Origin: Elusimicrobiaceae bacterium
Lineage (GTDB): Bacteria > Elusimicrobiota > Elusimicrobia > Elusimicrobiales > Elusimicrobiaceae
Length of the DNA: 64,000 bases
Reading direction: 5' to 3'
Assembly: GCA_017961585.1 (NCBI GenBank)
Contig: JAGCWX010000013.1
Span: forward strand, 62,001-126,000
The notes under the pieces are model-generated. The model was not told the origin of the DNA. It worked only from the letters and a program-made list of their open reading frames with translations, and ran no database searches. The position numbers were made by a program, and so were the translations under genes. This document shows, one piece after another, positions 14,945-23,334 of this stretch (position 1 is the first letter of the stretch; each line of letters starts with the position of its first letter).

Positions 14945-17900
14945 ATGCCAGAGGAAAAGAAAGAAAGTTTCACCTTTAGCGATAAGATCAAAAACAGCAA
15001 AGCTGCTGAGAATAAATCTTTCGCTAAATCTTCCTCCAAAATTGGAAGAGACGGCAAACCGAAAGCCACGCTGTTCCAGCGCACGCGTCGGGATGCCCCG
15101 TTCTTTATTGCAGCGTTAGTAGCGCTGCTGCTGCTGCCGTTCTTGTATAAGTATAGCGGCCAGTCCAGCGAAGAACAATTGCTTACGCCAGGGAGCGACT
15201 TAACTGCGTTTAACCCCGGCGAAGGCGAGAGCATGCTTACCACCTTTAACGAGGACCCTTCACGCCAAATTGCACAGCTTTCTGGCCGTGATTCTTTGTC
15301 CTTAATCAAAGGATGGGGGGCTGATGACGAGGAAAACGTCGGTCGTGACGACCTGGACTTTGATTATGACGAGTCCGCCTCTTCGGCTATGGATGCCGAG
15401 GGCCGCTACGATGCGGAACATGCTTCCACCTCTGACATAGATATTGAAGAAAACACAACCAATATTTATAAACGCCGTGCCAAAGCAGGCACCCGTGCGG
15501 CTTTCCGCCGGGCAGCTACTAAAATTGGCACCCTTGCACCGGCTCATTTGGGCCGGCCGGGTGGTACCGGTTTTGGGTACAAATGGGGCGGTGGCTTAAA
15601 AAATGCAGCCAAAAAAGTGGGCCCCAAAGGGCCTACCCAAGGGCCTAAGCCGGTTTCTTTGCAACCGTTACGCGCTTCCGCGGGCCGTGCCTCGTTTGGG
15701 GGCGGTAATGCGGCAGCTGCGCGCAAAGGTGCCGACAACATGGGTAAAGCCAACGCGCGTGAAGCGTTGCGCGATTCCTATGTAAGACCTGTGGACCCCA
15801 CCCGTACAGGCGGGCTGGACTTTACTTCCGGCTTTACCGGGGGCGGCGCGGGTAAATTGGATCATCACATCAACATTGGTAAAGGTGAAACACCGTGGTG
15901 GTGGGATATGATGAAGACCCGTATGCAAAAAGAGTGGGAAGCCCGCTTTAACCGCAAATGGGACTGGATTAAATGGGCCGACAAATTGGCGCAACACATC
16001 CTGGGCGGCATCATCAACTGTTTACTTACCGGTGATGATAGCGGCGATATGGGCCGTATGTTCGGTTTCGGAGCCGGCGGTGGCGGTAAAGTGGCCAAAT
16101 GTTGTGGAGTGGCGGAATCCGGTTGGAAAGCAGAATTGGCTGCTATCGGAGCGACATCACTTACTGAGAGCAGTTGTAAGAATATCTTGAGAAAAAAATA
16201 TGGGAACGCCAAATATAAGGAAGCTTGCGGTGACGAATTTTGGGAAAAAGGTTCCTCAGCTTCTGGCGAAAGTGGTGGTTTCTTTGCTGCCCGTTTGGGT
16301 TGTTTAGGTATTAAAGGTTCCGGGTATGGCTCTGGCAATTTAGGGTTGAACGGCACTTGTGAAGAAATGCCTACCTACAGCGTGATCCCGTCCGGCGAAG
16401 CGCGCAAGTGGAACATTTACACTTATGTAGTGGTGCGCAACTATGCCCCAGCCGCACTTAAAGACGTTCCTACCCTTACGACTCAAAAAGGGAAGCAACG
16501 GTTGCTCTGCGGTTCCAGTGATCGCAGACACGGTGGCACGTCCCTCAACCATGCCGATATTTCGGCCGGGGTTGGGCATGTTGAAGCTAAAAAGGACTCC
16601 GAACTGGAAACGAACGTAATTGTAGAGAGCAAAGAAAGTTCTAATGTAACCACCGAACAGCAAAGAATTCGCGAGAACTACTTGGAATATGACCAAGAGG
16701 CCTTGCGTGATGCGTGTGTGATTGCGGTTTCCCGCGGGTCTGTATTACCGTATGAACAGGTTAAGAACCACATTATGGACCTGTTTAAAGAGAAATACAA
16801 ACTGTCTGCTGAGGAAGCTGCTACGGCTTTCTATCAGCTGGACTTGATGTTTGTAAGCTCTTTTGCCACCAAACACAAATTGGCGTATGCCCAATGGTTT
16901 GAGTCGGGTCATCACCTTACCAAACTGTTGCCTATGCCGTATTGGGAGTTTGAAAACGCTTACATCAACCACCGCAAGGTTACGCATAAATTGGACGGCA
17001 GCCGTGATAACGTCCGCAAATGGCGTGTGGAAGGTGTGGATTTGGTGAAAGGTCAACGGTGCTACTATGGTATGCAATTCTCTTGTGGCCCTGAAAATGT
17101 TGCCGAAGCTACACTGATTCTCAAGCAGGCCAGTTTCCATGGCGGTGATAGCCAAGCTGTTCCTAAACTAGGCGACGTAAAAGTAACGGCACAGTTCCGC
17201 CCGTTAAATGCTGGGCAAGAAAGCGCCAAAAATTATGTTGTGCAGCCGGTGAATTCTAAGATGGACGGCGAAGGAAATAGAACATCGTTTAACAATTGGA
17301 CCGTTACGTACGCAATACAGGGATTCTACGCTGATTCTGCTACGCGTACAAATGAAGCCGAAAGAGTGGTGGATGGAGACGGAAACGGCTTAGTCGGTAC
17401 TGTTGTTTGGACGGCTACACGCGGGGCGGAAGTAATTACCCAAGAATGTCCGCTCAACATGTCCGGCGATGGCTATACTAAACACGTAACAGAGAAAAAG
17501 TGTAGCAGTGCCCAGCAAGATGAAGAATGTTGTAGAAAACTGATGACAGAAAGCGGATTGGTGGAGGGAACTGATTTTATCTGGGATCCTTCCAAACCGG
17601 TGGGAAGTCAGTGTGTGCGGCTATGTACAAATCCCGAGCAGAGTGCCGAATGCTGTGAACAATTGGGACAGGGTGCAACTTGGCATGAGGAGCCAAATGC
17701 TCAAGGCAAACATTGCTATCAAGGGATTACGCCTCCGCCACCATCACCAACATTGGGGCAAACCCGCTTAGCGCCGGTGTTGTCGTGGGTACCTGTTGGG
17801 AAAGTAGACTGCCGCCAACAAGCAGGGGATGACGTTAACCCGACAAAGGCTGTGTTCTCCGGGTGTAATGCTAAAATCACCGGTGTTGTGGAAGGACAGA

Positions 17901-18856
17901 GAGAACATTGCGGATCCCAAACACCCATCATGATGGATTCGCAAGCGGCTGCTACATTCGTGCGCGATGTGGTAACAGCCTACAATGCTACGAATCCGAC
18001 GATGAAACTGAGCGATAAATTCTACAGCAATACATATCCTACGGATGGGGAATTTGTAGATGCCTTGTTTATTGCTGATCAGTTAGGAATTCCAGATGTT
18101 CCTTCCTCTGCCGTGTGTGAATTGGCACGTGATATGGTACGTATGTCTAAGGACCCACATGCCGGACATCGGAGAGTAGAAGAAAGAAATGACTTTAAGG
18201 ATATTCCTCGTTTTTATCGGAACGATCTTGGAGCATTTTTAGTTTATGTACATCCTACTTCTATCTTGTATCCTAATAAATACTACGGGCAAGAGCATGA
18301 GGTGTGTGATTGGCGTTTCTTGCCCAAAGGGTCTACATGCCGCGGAATTAAGAGTACTATGCAAATGGGCAAAGCATTCTACTTTAACTACTATAATGAT
18401 TCTAAGAAGAATGCTAATTTGCAGTCGTACTTGGGTTCGTTTGATAAAGTGGGTATTAAGAAGACCTATCCACTGGCTGCTATTACTAAAGGCCATTCGG
18501 ATTTGGCCCACAACTGTCCTACACAGGATTGTGCGAACACCCGCAATAGTTACAATAAGGACGACTACTTCGGGTTGATGATTTCGGATATGGCGACTCT
18601 TGATGGGCAGGGGAAAGCCTGCGTGGCCTTTGCCGGTGATAATAAAATGTCGGTTAAAAAAGCCATCGAATATGTACAAAATGTATGTACGACAGGATTA
18701 GATGCCAAACCGTATGGTAACCAATCCAGTAGGGGAACGGTTGCTACTAGTGCGGCTATATACGATCCGAATCAAACGTTTACGCAAACAACAAACTCGC
18801 GACCTGGAAACGATACTAGTGTACAAAGACAGGGTCAGGCTCGTGGGAGAGGATAA
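14945..18856 (+). CDS. Giant bitopic surface protein with Cys-rich repeats
   Basis: 1303 residues, ATAGGAGG before the ATG. Cytoplasmic residues 1-50, a TM helix about 51-69 (APFFIAALVALLLLPFLY), an acidic linker (GRDDLDFDYDES) and a basic Gly/Ala-rich region with motifs shared with the 465-residue protein (KIGTLAPAHLGRPGG; KPVSLQPLRASAGRASF). A Trp-rich segment (WWWDMMKTRMQKEWEARFNRKW) follows. The extracytoplasmic half has many cysteines (CCGVAESGW; QDEECCRKL; SAECCEQLG), including two tandem ECC modules near residues 855-925. No catalytic motif is recognised. It is the largest gene of the locus, has its own promoter and ends at a terminator. Adhesin, tip or secreted-structure subunit are possible roles. 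Confidence 0.6.
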   Translation: MPEEKKESFTFSDKIKNSKAAENKSFAKSSSKIGRDGKPKATLFQRTRRDAPFFIAALVALLLLPFLYKYSGQSSEEQLLTPGSDLTAFNPGEGESMLTTFNEDPSRQIAQLSGRDSLSLIKGWGADDEENVGRDDLDFDYDESASSAMDAEGRYDAEHASTSDIDIEENTTNIYKRRAKAGTRAAFRRAATKIGTLAPAHLGRPGGTGFGYKWGGGLKNAAKKVGPKGPTQGPKPVSLQPLRASAGRASFGGGNAAAARKGADNMGKANAREALRDSYVRPVDPTRTGGLDFTSGFTGGGAGKLDHHINIGKGETPWWWDMMKTRMQKEWEARFNRKWDWIKWADKLAQHILGGIINCLLTGDDSGDMGRMFGFGAGGGGKVAKCCGVAESGWKAELAAIGATSLTESSCKNILRKKYGNAKYKEACGDEFWEKGSSASGESGGFFAARLGCLGIKGSGYGSGNLGLNGTCEEMPTYSVIPSGEARKWNIYTYVVVRNYAPAALKDVPTLTTQKGKQRLLCGSSDRRHGGTSLNHADISAGVGHVEAKKDSELETNVIVESKESSNVTTEQQRIRENYLEYDQEALRDACVIAVSRGSVLPYEQVKNHIMDLFKEKYKLSAEEAATAFYQLDLMFVSSFATKHKLAYAQWFESGHHLTKLLPMPYWEFENAYINHRKVTHKLDGSRDNVRKWRVEGVDLVKGQRCYYGMQFSCGPENVAEATLILKQASFHGGDSQAVPKLGDVKVTAQFRPLNAGQESAKNYVVQPVNSKMDGEGNRTSFNNWTVTYAIQGFYADSATRTNEAERVVDGDGNGLVGTVVWTATRGAEVITQECPLNMSGDGYTKHVTEKKCSSAQQDEECCRKLMTESGLVEGTDFIWDPSKPVGSQCVRLCTNPEQSAECCEQLGQGATWHEEPNAQGKHCYQGITPPPPSPTLGQTRLAPVLSWVPVGKVDCRQQAGDDVNPTKAVFSGCNAKITGVVEGQREHCGSQTPIMMDSQAAATFVRDVVTAYNATNPTMKLSDKFYSNTYPTDGEFVDALFIADQLGIPDVPSSAVCELARDMVRMSKDPHAGHRRVEERNDFKDIPRFYRNDLGAFLVYVHPTSILYPNKYYGQEHEVCDWRFLPKGSTCRGIKSTMQMGKAFYFNYYNDSKKNANLQSYLGSFDKVGIKKTYPLAAITKGHSDLAHNCPTQDCANTRNSYNKDDYFGLMISDMATLDGQGKACVAFAGDNKMSVKKAIEYVQNVCTTGLDAKPYGNQSSRGTVATSAAIYDPNQTFTQTTNSRPGNDTSVQRQGQARGRG

Positions 18857-18886
18857 TAGTATATTCTATAACGCTAGATCAACTTC

Positions 18887-18918
18887 AAACCCCCAGTTAC
18901 CTGGGGGTTTAATTTTCT
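18887..18918 (+). terminator. Rho-independent terminator
   Basis: A perfect 10-bp stem, AAACCCCCAG (18887-18896) with CTGGGGGTTT (18901-18910), a 4-nt loop and a following T-rich stretch. It closes the transcription unit of the 1303-residue gene. Confidence 0.85.
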
Positions 18919-18956
18919 ATTCTTGCGCGTAAGTAGTAAAATGATATTATATACCT

Positions 18957-20645
18957 ATGCGTTACATGCGAGTTTTCTTTGCGCTTTGCTTTTTGGTGCC
19001 GGCTTTGCCGGCTTGTGCGGCATTCCCGTTTTCGTTCCGTAAGCCCACTATCAAGACCGACTACTCCAAAACCGTGTGGGATCAAATCATGGAAGAACAG
19101 TCCATGACCGATATGCGCCGAGGGATGCGGGAAATGTCCGCCACCAATTATCAGGCCGCTTCCAATAGTTTTGCCCGGGCCGTTATCAAAAACAGCAAAG
19201 ACCCGTTGCCCTATCTTTTGTTGGGGGCGTCGCTCTATTGGGCGGGCAAAGTGGATGATGCCATTAGCGAATACAACGAAGCCCTCCACCTGGACCCTAA
19301 CAACGCCATGGCCTACCAGCTTTTGGGGATTGCCTCCGGCTGGAAAGGCGACGTGCAAGAGGCGCAAGATTATTTTTTAAAAGCCAACGCGCTGGACCCC
19401 AACAAGGCCGACACGCATATGAACCTCGGCTCCACCTACGCCGTCCAGCACAATTGGGATAAAGCACTTGAGCACTTCCGCCAATCCGCGGACCTGGCCC
19501 CGCGCGAGCCGCTTTATCATTATCAGTTAGGTACGCTTTACGAGGCCCTCGGGCGCGACGTGTTGGCCGAAGAATCCTTTAAAAAAGCCATTCACTATTT
19601 CAGTAATTATGAAGATGCCATGCTCAGTTTGGGCGCCCTTTACGAAAAGTTAAACCGCCCGCAGGAAGCCCTTAAATATTACAAGCGCGCCGTTAAAACC
19701 AAGCCCGGCGATTTTGTGGCGCGCCTGCGCTATGGGTTTTTGCTCATGCAACAAGGACAAGTGGAAGCCGCCCGGCAAATTATTGAGCAGGCCTTCTCTA
19801 TCACCCGCTTTAAGCAGGACGGGCTTGCCCTAAACGCCGTTTACCGTGCCAGCGGCAACAGCGCACAAGCGTTTGAACAACAAATCCAAAAATTTCAAGA
19901 AAGTTTGGCGCGCGTACCGTCCGGCAAACCGGTGAATATAGAAGTGTCGCTTGAGTTCGCCCCCGCAACACCGCCATCTTCCCAACAAGCAGCCCGCCCG
20001 CGCACGTACGAGCAGGCCTACGAGCGTTTGCGGGGGGATAGCGCGCTGGAGGGGAATTCTTCGGCTGAGCCGCAAACATTTAAGCGGATGTTCGCTCTGC
20101 CGGCTTCCGACGACGATACCCGCCAACAGCAAATTCACGATTTGATAAACGGGATCCGCCAAAGCGTTGCGCAAGCCGCCGGGAAATACAACGTGAACCT
20201 TTCTATGCAAGGCCGTACGCTGGATTACAATGCTCCTTCGGCACTCACGCAAAACCGCAACGCCCCGCCCAAAGCCGTGTACGATCCGCGTATCGTCGGG
20301 AACGATATGGGCTTGTGGGTGATGGGGCGCACGTGGCTGGGGTTTGTGGACGAAGCTACCGAAGATTTGGCCGAATATACCCAGTGCCCCGCCGATAACA
20401 CGTGCGATTTGCTAAAAGGATTGGCCGCCTTGGCACGCGGCAATGGGGCCGGGGCCGCCGATGCCTTTACGCGCGCGGCGGATCATCAGCCGCAAGATCC
20501 GCTGGCCCAGTTGGGGTTGGGTACCGCAGCCGTGTTGGGCGCCGACGACGAACAAGCCCTTTCCTCCTATAAACACGCCTTGGAATTAGACCCCAAAAAT
20601 AAGGTGGCGGCTAAAAATATCAAAGTATTGGCGGATGACAAATGA
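18957..20645 (+). CDS. Exported TPR-repeat protein
   Basis: 562 residues. N-terminal signal sequence (VFFALCFLVPALPACAA) with a weak lipobox (LPAC), so it is either periplasmic or a lipoprotein. At least seven TPR units run from about residue 60 to 290 (e.g. YLLLGASLYWAGKVDDAISE, AYQLLGIASGWKGD). A second TPR block lies in the last 100 residues after a polar linker. TPR proteins scaffold complexes, in Gram-negatives often pilus or outer-membrane assembly (PilF/Tgl type). The stop overlaps rsmA by ATGA. The promoter is weak, with TATTAT close to the start and hence a very short leader. Its place after the surface-protein locus hints at an assembly role. Confidence 0.8.
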   Translation: MRYMRVFFALCFLVPALPACAAFPFSFRKPTIKTDYSKTVWDQIMEEQSMTDMRRGMREMSATNYQAASNSFARAVIKNSKDPLPYLLLGASLYWAGKVDDAISEYNEALHLDPNNAMAYQLLGIASGWKGDVQEAQDYFLKANALDPNKADTHMNLGSTYAVQHNWDKALEHFRQSADLAPREPLYHYQLGTLYEALGRDVLAEESFKKAIHYFSNYEDAMLSLGALYEKLNRPQEALKYYKRAVKTKPGDFVARLRYGFLLMQQGQVEAARQIIEQAFSITRFKQDGLALNAVYRASGNSAQAFEQQIQKFQESLARVPSGKPVNIEVSLEFAPATPPSSQQAARPRTYEQAYERLRGDSALEGNSSAEPQTFKRMFALPASDDDTRQQQIHDLINGIRQSVAQAAGKYNVNLSMQGRTLDYNAPSALTQNRNAPPKAVYDPRIVGNDMGLWVMGRTWLGFVDEATEDLAEYTQCPADNTCDLLKGLAALARGNGAGAADAFTRAADHQPQDPLAQLGLGTAAVLGADDEQALSSYKHALELDPKNKVAAKNIKVLADDK

Positions 20646-21421
20646 GCGGACGAAATATCCAAAAATACGGTCAGCATTTTTTAACTTCTGCCCTGGTGAT
20701 CCGGCAAATTGTTGACGCGGCCGAGGTACTGCGCGGGGAAAACTTAGTGGAAATCGGCCCCGGGCAAGGCGCTCTCACGCGTGAGTTTATTGCACGCGGG
20801 CAGGCCGGTTTTACCGTCATAGAAATTGATCCGGAAATGATCAATTTCTTGCAAAAAAATTTGCCGCCGTCCGCGCAGATCCAAATTGTGCGGGCCGATT
20901 TTTTGCAATTTGATTTGCATTCACTTTCCGCGGTTCCCACCGAGTTTGTGAGTAATTTGCCTTACATTGATGCTGCGGAAATTTTAAATAAAGTTCTTGC
21001 TTGGCCTTATTTTAAGACGGCAGTATTTATGTTTCAAAAAGAGCAAGCCCAAAAAATTACCGCTAAACCCGGCGAAAAAGGATACGGAGCCCTGGCGGTT
21101 TTGAGCCAGTTGCGTGCGCAAATCGGGCTGATTTGTAACGTCGGGCGCGGGTGCTTTAATCCGCCCCCTAAGGTGGATTCGCGCGTGCTGTGTTTTGAAA
21201 AAATTGCCGCGCCCTCTCACTGGCCCGACATAGAGCACTTGGTGCGTGCGGCCTTTTTACACCGGCGTAAAACACTTTTAAATGCTTTGCTGCTTGGCGG
21301 ATATCAAAAGGAAAACGTGCTTGCGGCCCTCGCACAATTGCAACTGCCCATTACCGTCCGACCCGAGCAGCTTTCCCCACAACAATTTGTGCAACTTGTT
21401 CACGCCTTGCCGGCTGTGTAG
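20642..21421 (+). CDS. rsmA: 16S rRNA dimethyladenosine transferase RsmA/KsgA
   Basis: 259 residues, normal length. It dimethylates two adjacent adenines near the 3' end of 16S rRNA (A1518/A1519 in E. coli numbering) with SAM, late in 30S assembly. Visible marks: QKYGQHFLTS at the N-terminus, the SAM-binding motif VEIGPGQGALT (about residues 35-46), acidic IEID loop, and the catalytic NLPY motif (SNLPYIDAAEIL). The C-terminal domain has FLHRRKTL. The usual GNLPYNIS is SNLPYIDA here, a small departure. Start overlaps the TPR gene's stop, so the two are coupled. Confidence 0.93.
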   Translation: MSGRNIQKYGQHFLTSALVIRQIVDAAEVLRGENLVEIGPGQGALTREFIARGQAGFTVIEIDPEMINFLQKNLPPSAQIQIVRADFLQFDLHSLSAVPTEFVSNLPYIDAAEILNKVLAWPYFKTAVFMFQKEQAQKITAKPGEKGYGALAVLSQLRAQIGLICNVGRGCFNPPPKVDSRVLCFEKIAAPSHWPDIEHLVRAAFLHRRKTLLNALLLGGYQKENVLAALAQLQLPITVRPEQLSPQQFVQLVHALPAV

Positions 21422-21484
21422 CATTTTGCTTCTTTAGCTTTACTTTTTTAATTGTTTTTGATACTCTTAACCTATGGGGTGAGT

Positions 21485-21994
21485 ATGAAACAACAGGGTT
21501 TGAATCATAAAGGGTTTACACTAATTGAACTGCTGGTGGTGGTGCTGATTATCGCCATCTTGGCAACAGTAGCACTTCCGCAGTATCAAGTAGCTGTGGC
21601 CCGTTCGCGGCTAGGGGGCATACAGTCTTCACTTGCCTCTTTCAAGCAGGCCGAAGAACTGTATTACCTATATACGGGAACCTATACAAACAATACCGAA
21701 GATTTAGATATTGATTTGCCTCAATGTCCAAAGGACGATGTGTGGCATAACGTGCCTGTGTGCGGGGGTTGGTTGCTAGATCCAATTGACGGAACTCCAA
21801 CACTTGCTAGCAGCACGGTGCGGGCGGCCTACTGCCCCGAGGTTGCCAAAGTGAAAGGCCGATGGACCGACTGTACGGCCGTGGCGGATTATTACATAAC
21901 CTATTGGCTTACCCATTCTTTGTATCCGGATAAAATAGAATGTGCCCCCAGGACTGCTTTGGGCGAAAAGATTTGTCGCTCATTTAACCATTAA
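21485..21994 (+). CDS. Solitary type IV pilin-like protein
   Basis: 169 residues from the ATG at 21485 (GGGG 5 nt upstream); the longer frame from 21452 has no ribosome site. Leader MKQQGLNHKG, then [13 protein letters not shown]: type IVa prepilin cleavage after Gly, with Glu at +5. The N-terminal helix continues ILATVALPQYQVAVARSR. The globular part has six cysteines after residue 80, including a C-terminal pair (ECAPRTALGEKIC). Could be a major or minor pilin, or a T2SS-like pseudopilin. No pilus machinery is adjacent. Its end overlaps the convergent ftcD gene by 15 bp. Confidence 0.88.
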   Translation: MKQQGLNHKGFTLIELLVVVLIIAILATVALPQYQVAVARSRLGGIQSSLASFKQAEELYYLYTGTYTNNTEDLDIDLPQCPKDDVWHNVPVCGGWLLDPIDGTPTLASSTVRAAYCPEVAKVKGRWTDCTAVADYYITYWLTHSLYPDKIECAPRTALGEKICRSFNH

Positions 21995-22945
21995 ACGTTG
22001 TTCTAATACGCGCTCATTAACCACAAACGGGCGAATATTACTAAGCAATAAATGTTCCACCGCCGCGTTCATTAAGGCGGTTTCTTTTACTTCGTGCGGT
22101 GCGTAGAATTTGCCGGCGCGCAGAAGGGCTTCTTGCGGGATGAGACCAATGAGCTCGCTCCCGGTTATTTGTAAGCCGAGCGTGGTGGCCTCTTGCTTGC
22201 ACGCTTCAAATACATCTTGCAAATTGCTTTGGTGAAAATCCGTTAGATTAAAAGATACTTGCGCACAGTGATAACTTTCCATATACCACCCGATCGCTTT
22301 TACGGCGGGAAGACCGCCGTTTTTGGCGCGCAGTTTGGCGGCTATTTCTTTTGCGGCGGTTACGTCTTGCGTATTAAGAGAAATATTAAACGCAATTAAA
22401 AAATTGCGTGCGCCCATTACGCTGGCCCCGCTGCGTGCGACGGAAGAGGAAAACTCCTGCGGGCCGTGATCGGGCGGGAGTGTTTTTAATTTCTCGGGCA
22501 AGCTTTCATATTCCCCGCGGCGGATGAAAGCCAGGTTTTTGCGTTCGCTATTTTTGGCATTTGCTTCATACAAGTAAACGGGAAGATTTAATTCTGCGGC
22601 CACGCGGCGGGCTAAATCGTCCGCTAACTGTGCCGTTTGTTCCAGCGAAATTTCTTGCACGGGTACCAGCGGGCAAACATCCACCGCGCCTAAACGCGGA
22701 TGCGCACCGTGATGTTCTTGCATATTAATGTGTTTTTGGCAGGCCTTAAAAAGCGCAAAACAGGCCTGCACTACATCCGCCGGCGCCCCGGCCAAAGTAA
22801 TTACGGTGCGATTTGCATCGGGATTGCTGTCTATATGCAACAGCTTAGCATCCCCCAGTGCGGCACGCAGGTCCGTCAAAATACGAGTCAAAGTCTCCGT
22901 ATTTTTTGCCTCAGAAATATTCGGTACGGCCTCTATAATTTGCAT
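21980..22945 (-). CDS. ftcD: Glutamate formimidoyltransferase
   Basis: 321 residues, the size of a stand-alone formimidoyltransferase without the cyclodeaminase half found in mammalian FTCD. It moves the formimino group from N-formimino-glutamate to tetrahydrofolate (histidine degradation) or, in the related direction, handles formyl-glutamate/folate exchange. Motifs: VPNISEAKN at the N-terminus, EHHGAHPRLGAVDVCPLVP (about residues 78-96), GARNFLIAFNI and the C-terminal GLIPQEALL. No hut genes are nearby, so it may serve folate one-carbon supply rather than a full histidine pathway; this is inference. Confidence 0.88.
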   Translation of the reverse strand: MQIIEAVPNISEAKNTETLTRILTDLRAALGDAKLLHIDSNPDANRTVITLAGAPADVVQACFALFKACQKHINMQEHHGAHPRLGAVDVCPLVPVQEISLEQTAQLADDLARRVAAELNLPVYLYEANAKNSERKNLAFIRRGEYESLPEKLKTLPPDHGPQEFSSSVARSGASVMGARNFLIAFNISLNTQDVTAAKEIAAKLRAKNGGLPAVKAIGWYMESYHCAQVSFNLTDFHQSNLQDVFEACKQEATTLGLQITGSELIGLIPQEALLRAGKFYAPHEVKETALMNAAVEHLLLSNIRPFVVNERVLEQRLMVK

Positions 22946-22982
22946 ATATACATTATACCTTTAAAATTTTTTTAAAAAACAC

Positions 22983-23073
22983 TTGCATTTTTGTTTAACA
23001 TTTATAGTATAATAGTTGTAGGTACTTATTAAGTTTAAGTACTTGATATAATTAATAAAAGGAAGTAATAGTC
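22983..23073 (+). promoter_or_regulatory. Promoter and structured leader of the cold-shock gene
   Basis: A -35-like TTGCAT (22983-22988) and TATAAT (23008-23013) with a 19-nt spacer. The ~60-nt leader holds an inverted repeat (GTACTT at 23023-23028, AAGTAC at 23038-23043). The ribosome site is AAGGAAG. Structured leaders are usual for csp mRNAs, where they can act as temperature-responsive switches; that function is not shown here. Confidence 0.5.
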
Positions 23074-23074
23074 A

Positions 23075-23278
23075 ATGCCTAAAGGAAAAGTAAAGTGGTT
23101 TAACGACCAAAAAGGTTACGGTTTCGTAACCCCCGAAGACGGTTCTAAAGATCTCTTTGTTCACTACCAGGAAATTCAGGGTGACGGTTTCAAGACCTTA
23201 GCCGAAGGCCAAGAAGTAGAGTTCGAAGTTGTCGAATCCGAAAAAGGCCCGAAAGCCGTAAAAGTTGTCAAACTGTAA
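23075..23278 (+). CDS. CspA-family cold-shock protein
   Basis: 67 residues, one cold-shock domain. Both RNA-binding motifs are present: RNP1 as KGYGFVTP and RNP2 as DLFVHYQEI, after the usual start [12 protein letters not shown]. These proteins bind single-stranded RNA/DNA and melt mRNA structure. The usual FVHFS is FVHYQ here. Monocistronic: own promoter and leader, and a strong terminator directly after. Confidence 0.95.
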   Translation: MPKGKVKWFNDQKGYGFVTPEDGSKDLFVHYQEIQGDGFKTLAEGQEVEFEVVESEKGPKAVKVVKL

Positions 23279-23295
23279 TTTTTGGTAACTTTTTA

Positions 23296-23324
23296 AGGGC
23301 CCCGCTAACCCGGGGCTCTTTTTT
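23296..23324 (+). terminator. Rho-independent terminator after the csp gene
   Basis: A 9-bp stem with one G-U pair (AGGGCCCCG at 23296-23304 with CGGGGCTCT at 23311-23319), a 6-nt loop and a run of T. Clear intrinsic terminator. Confidence 0.9.
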
Positions 23325-23334
23325 ATGGTGTAAA

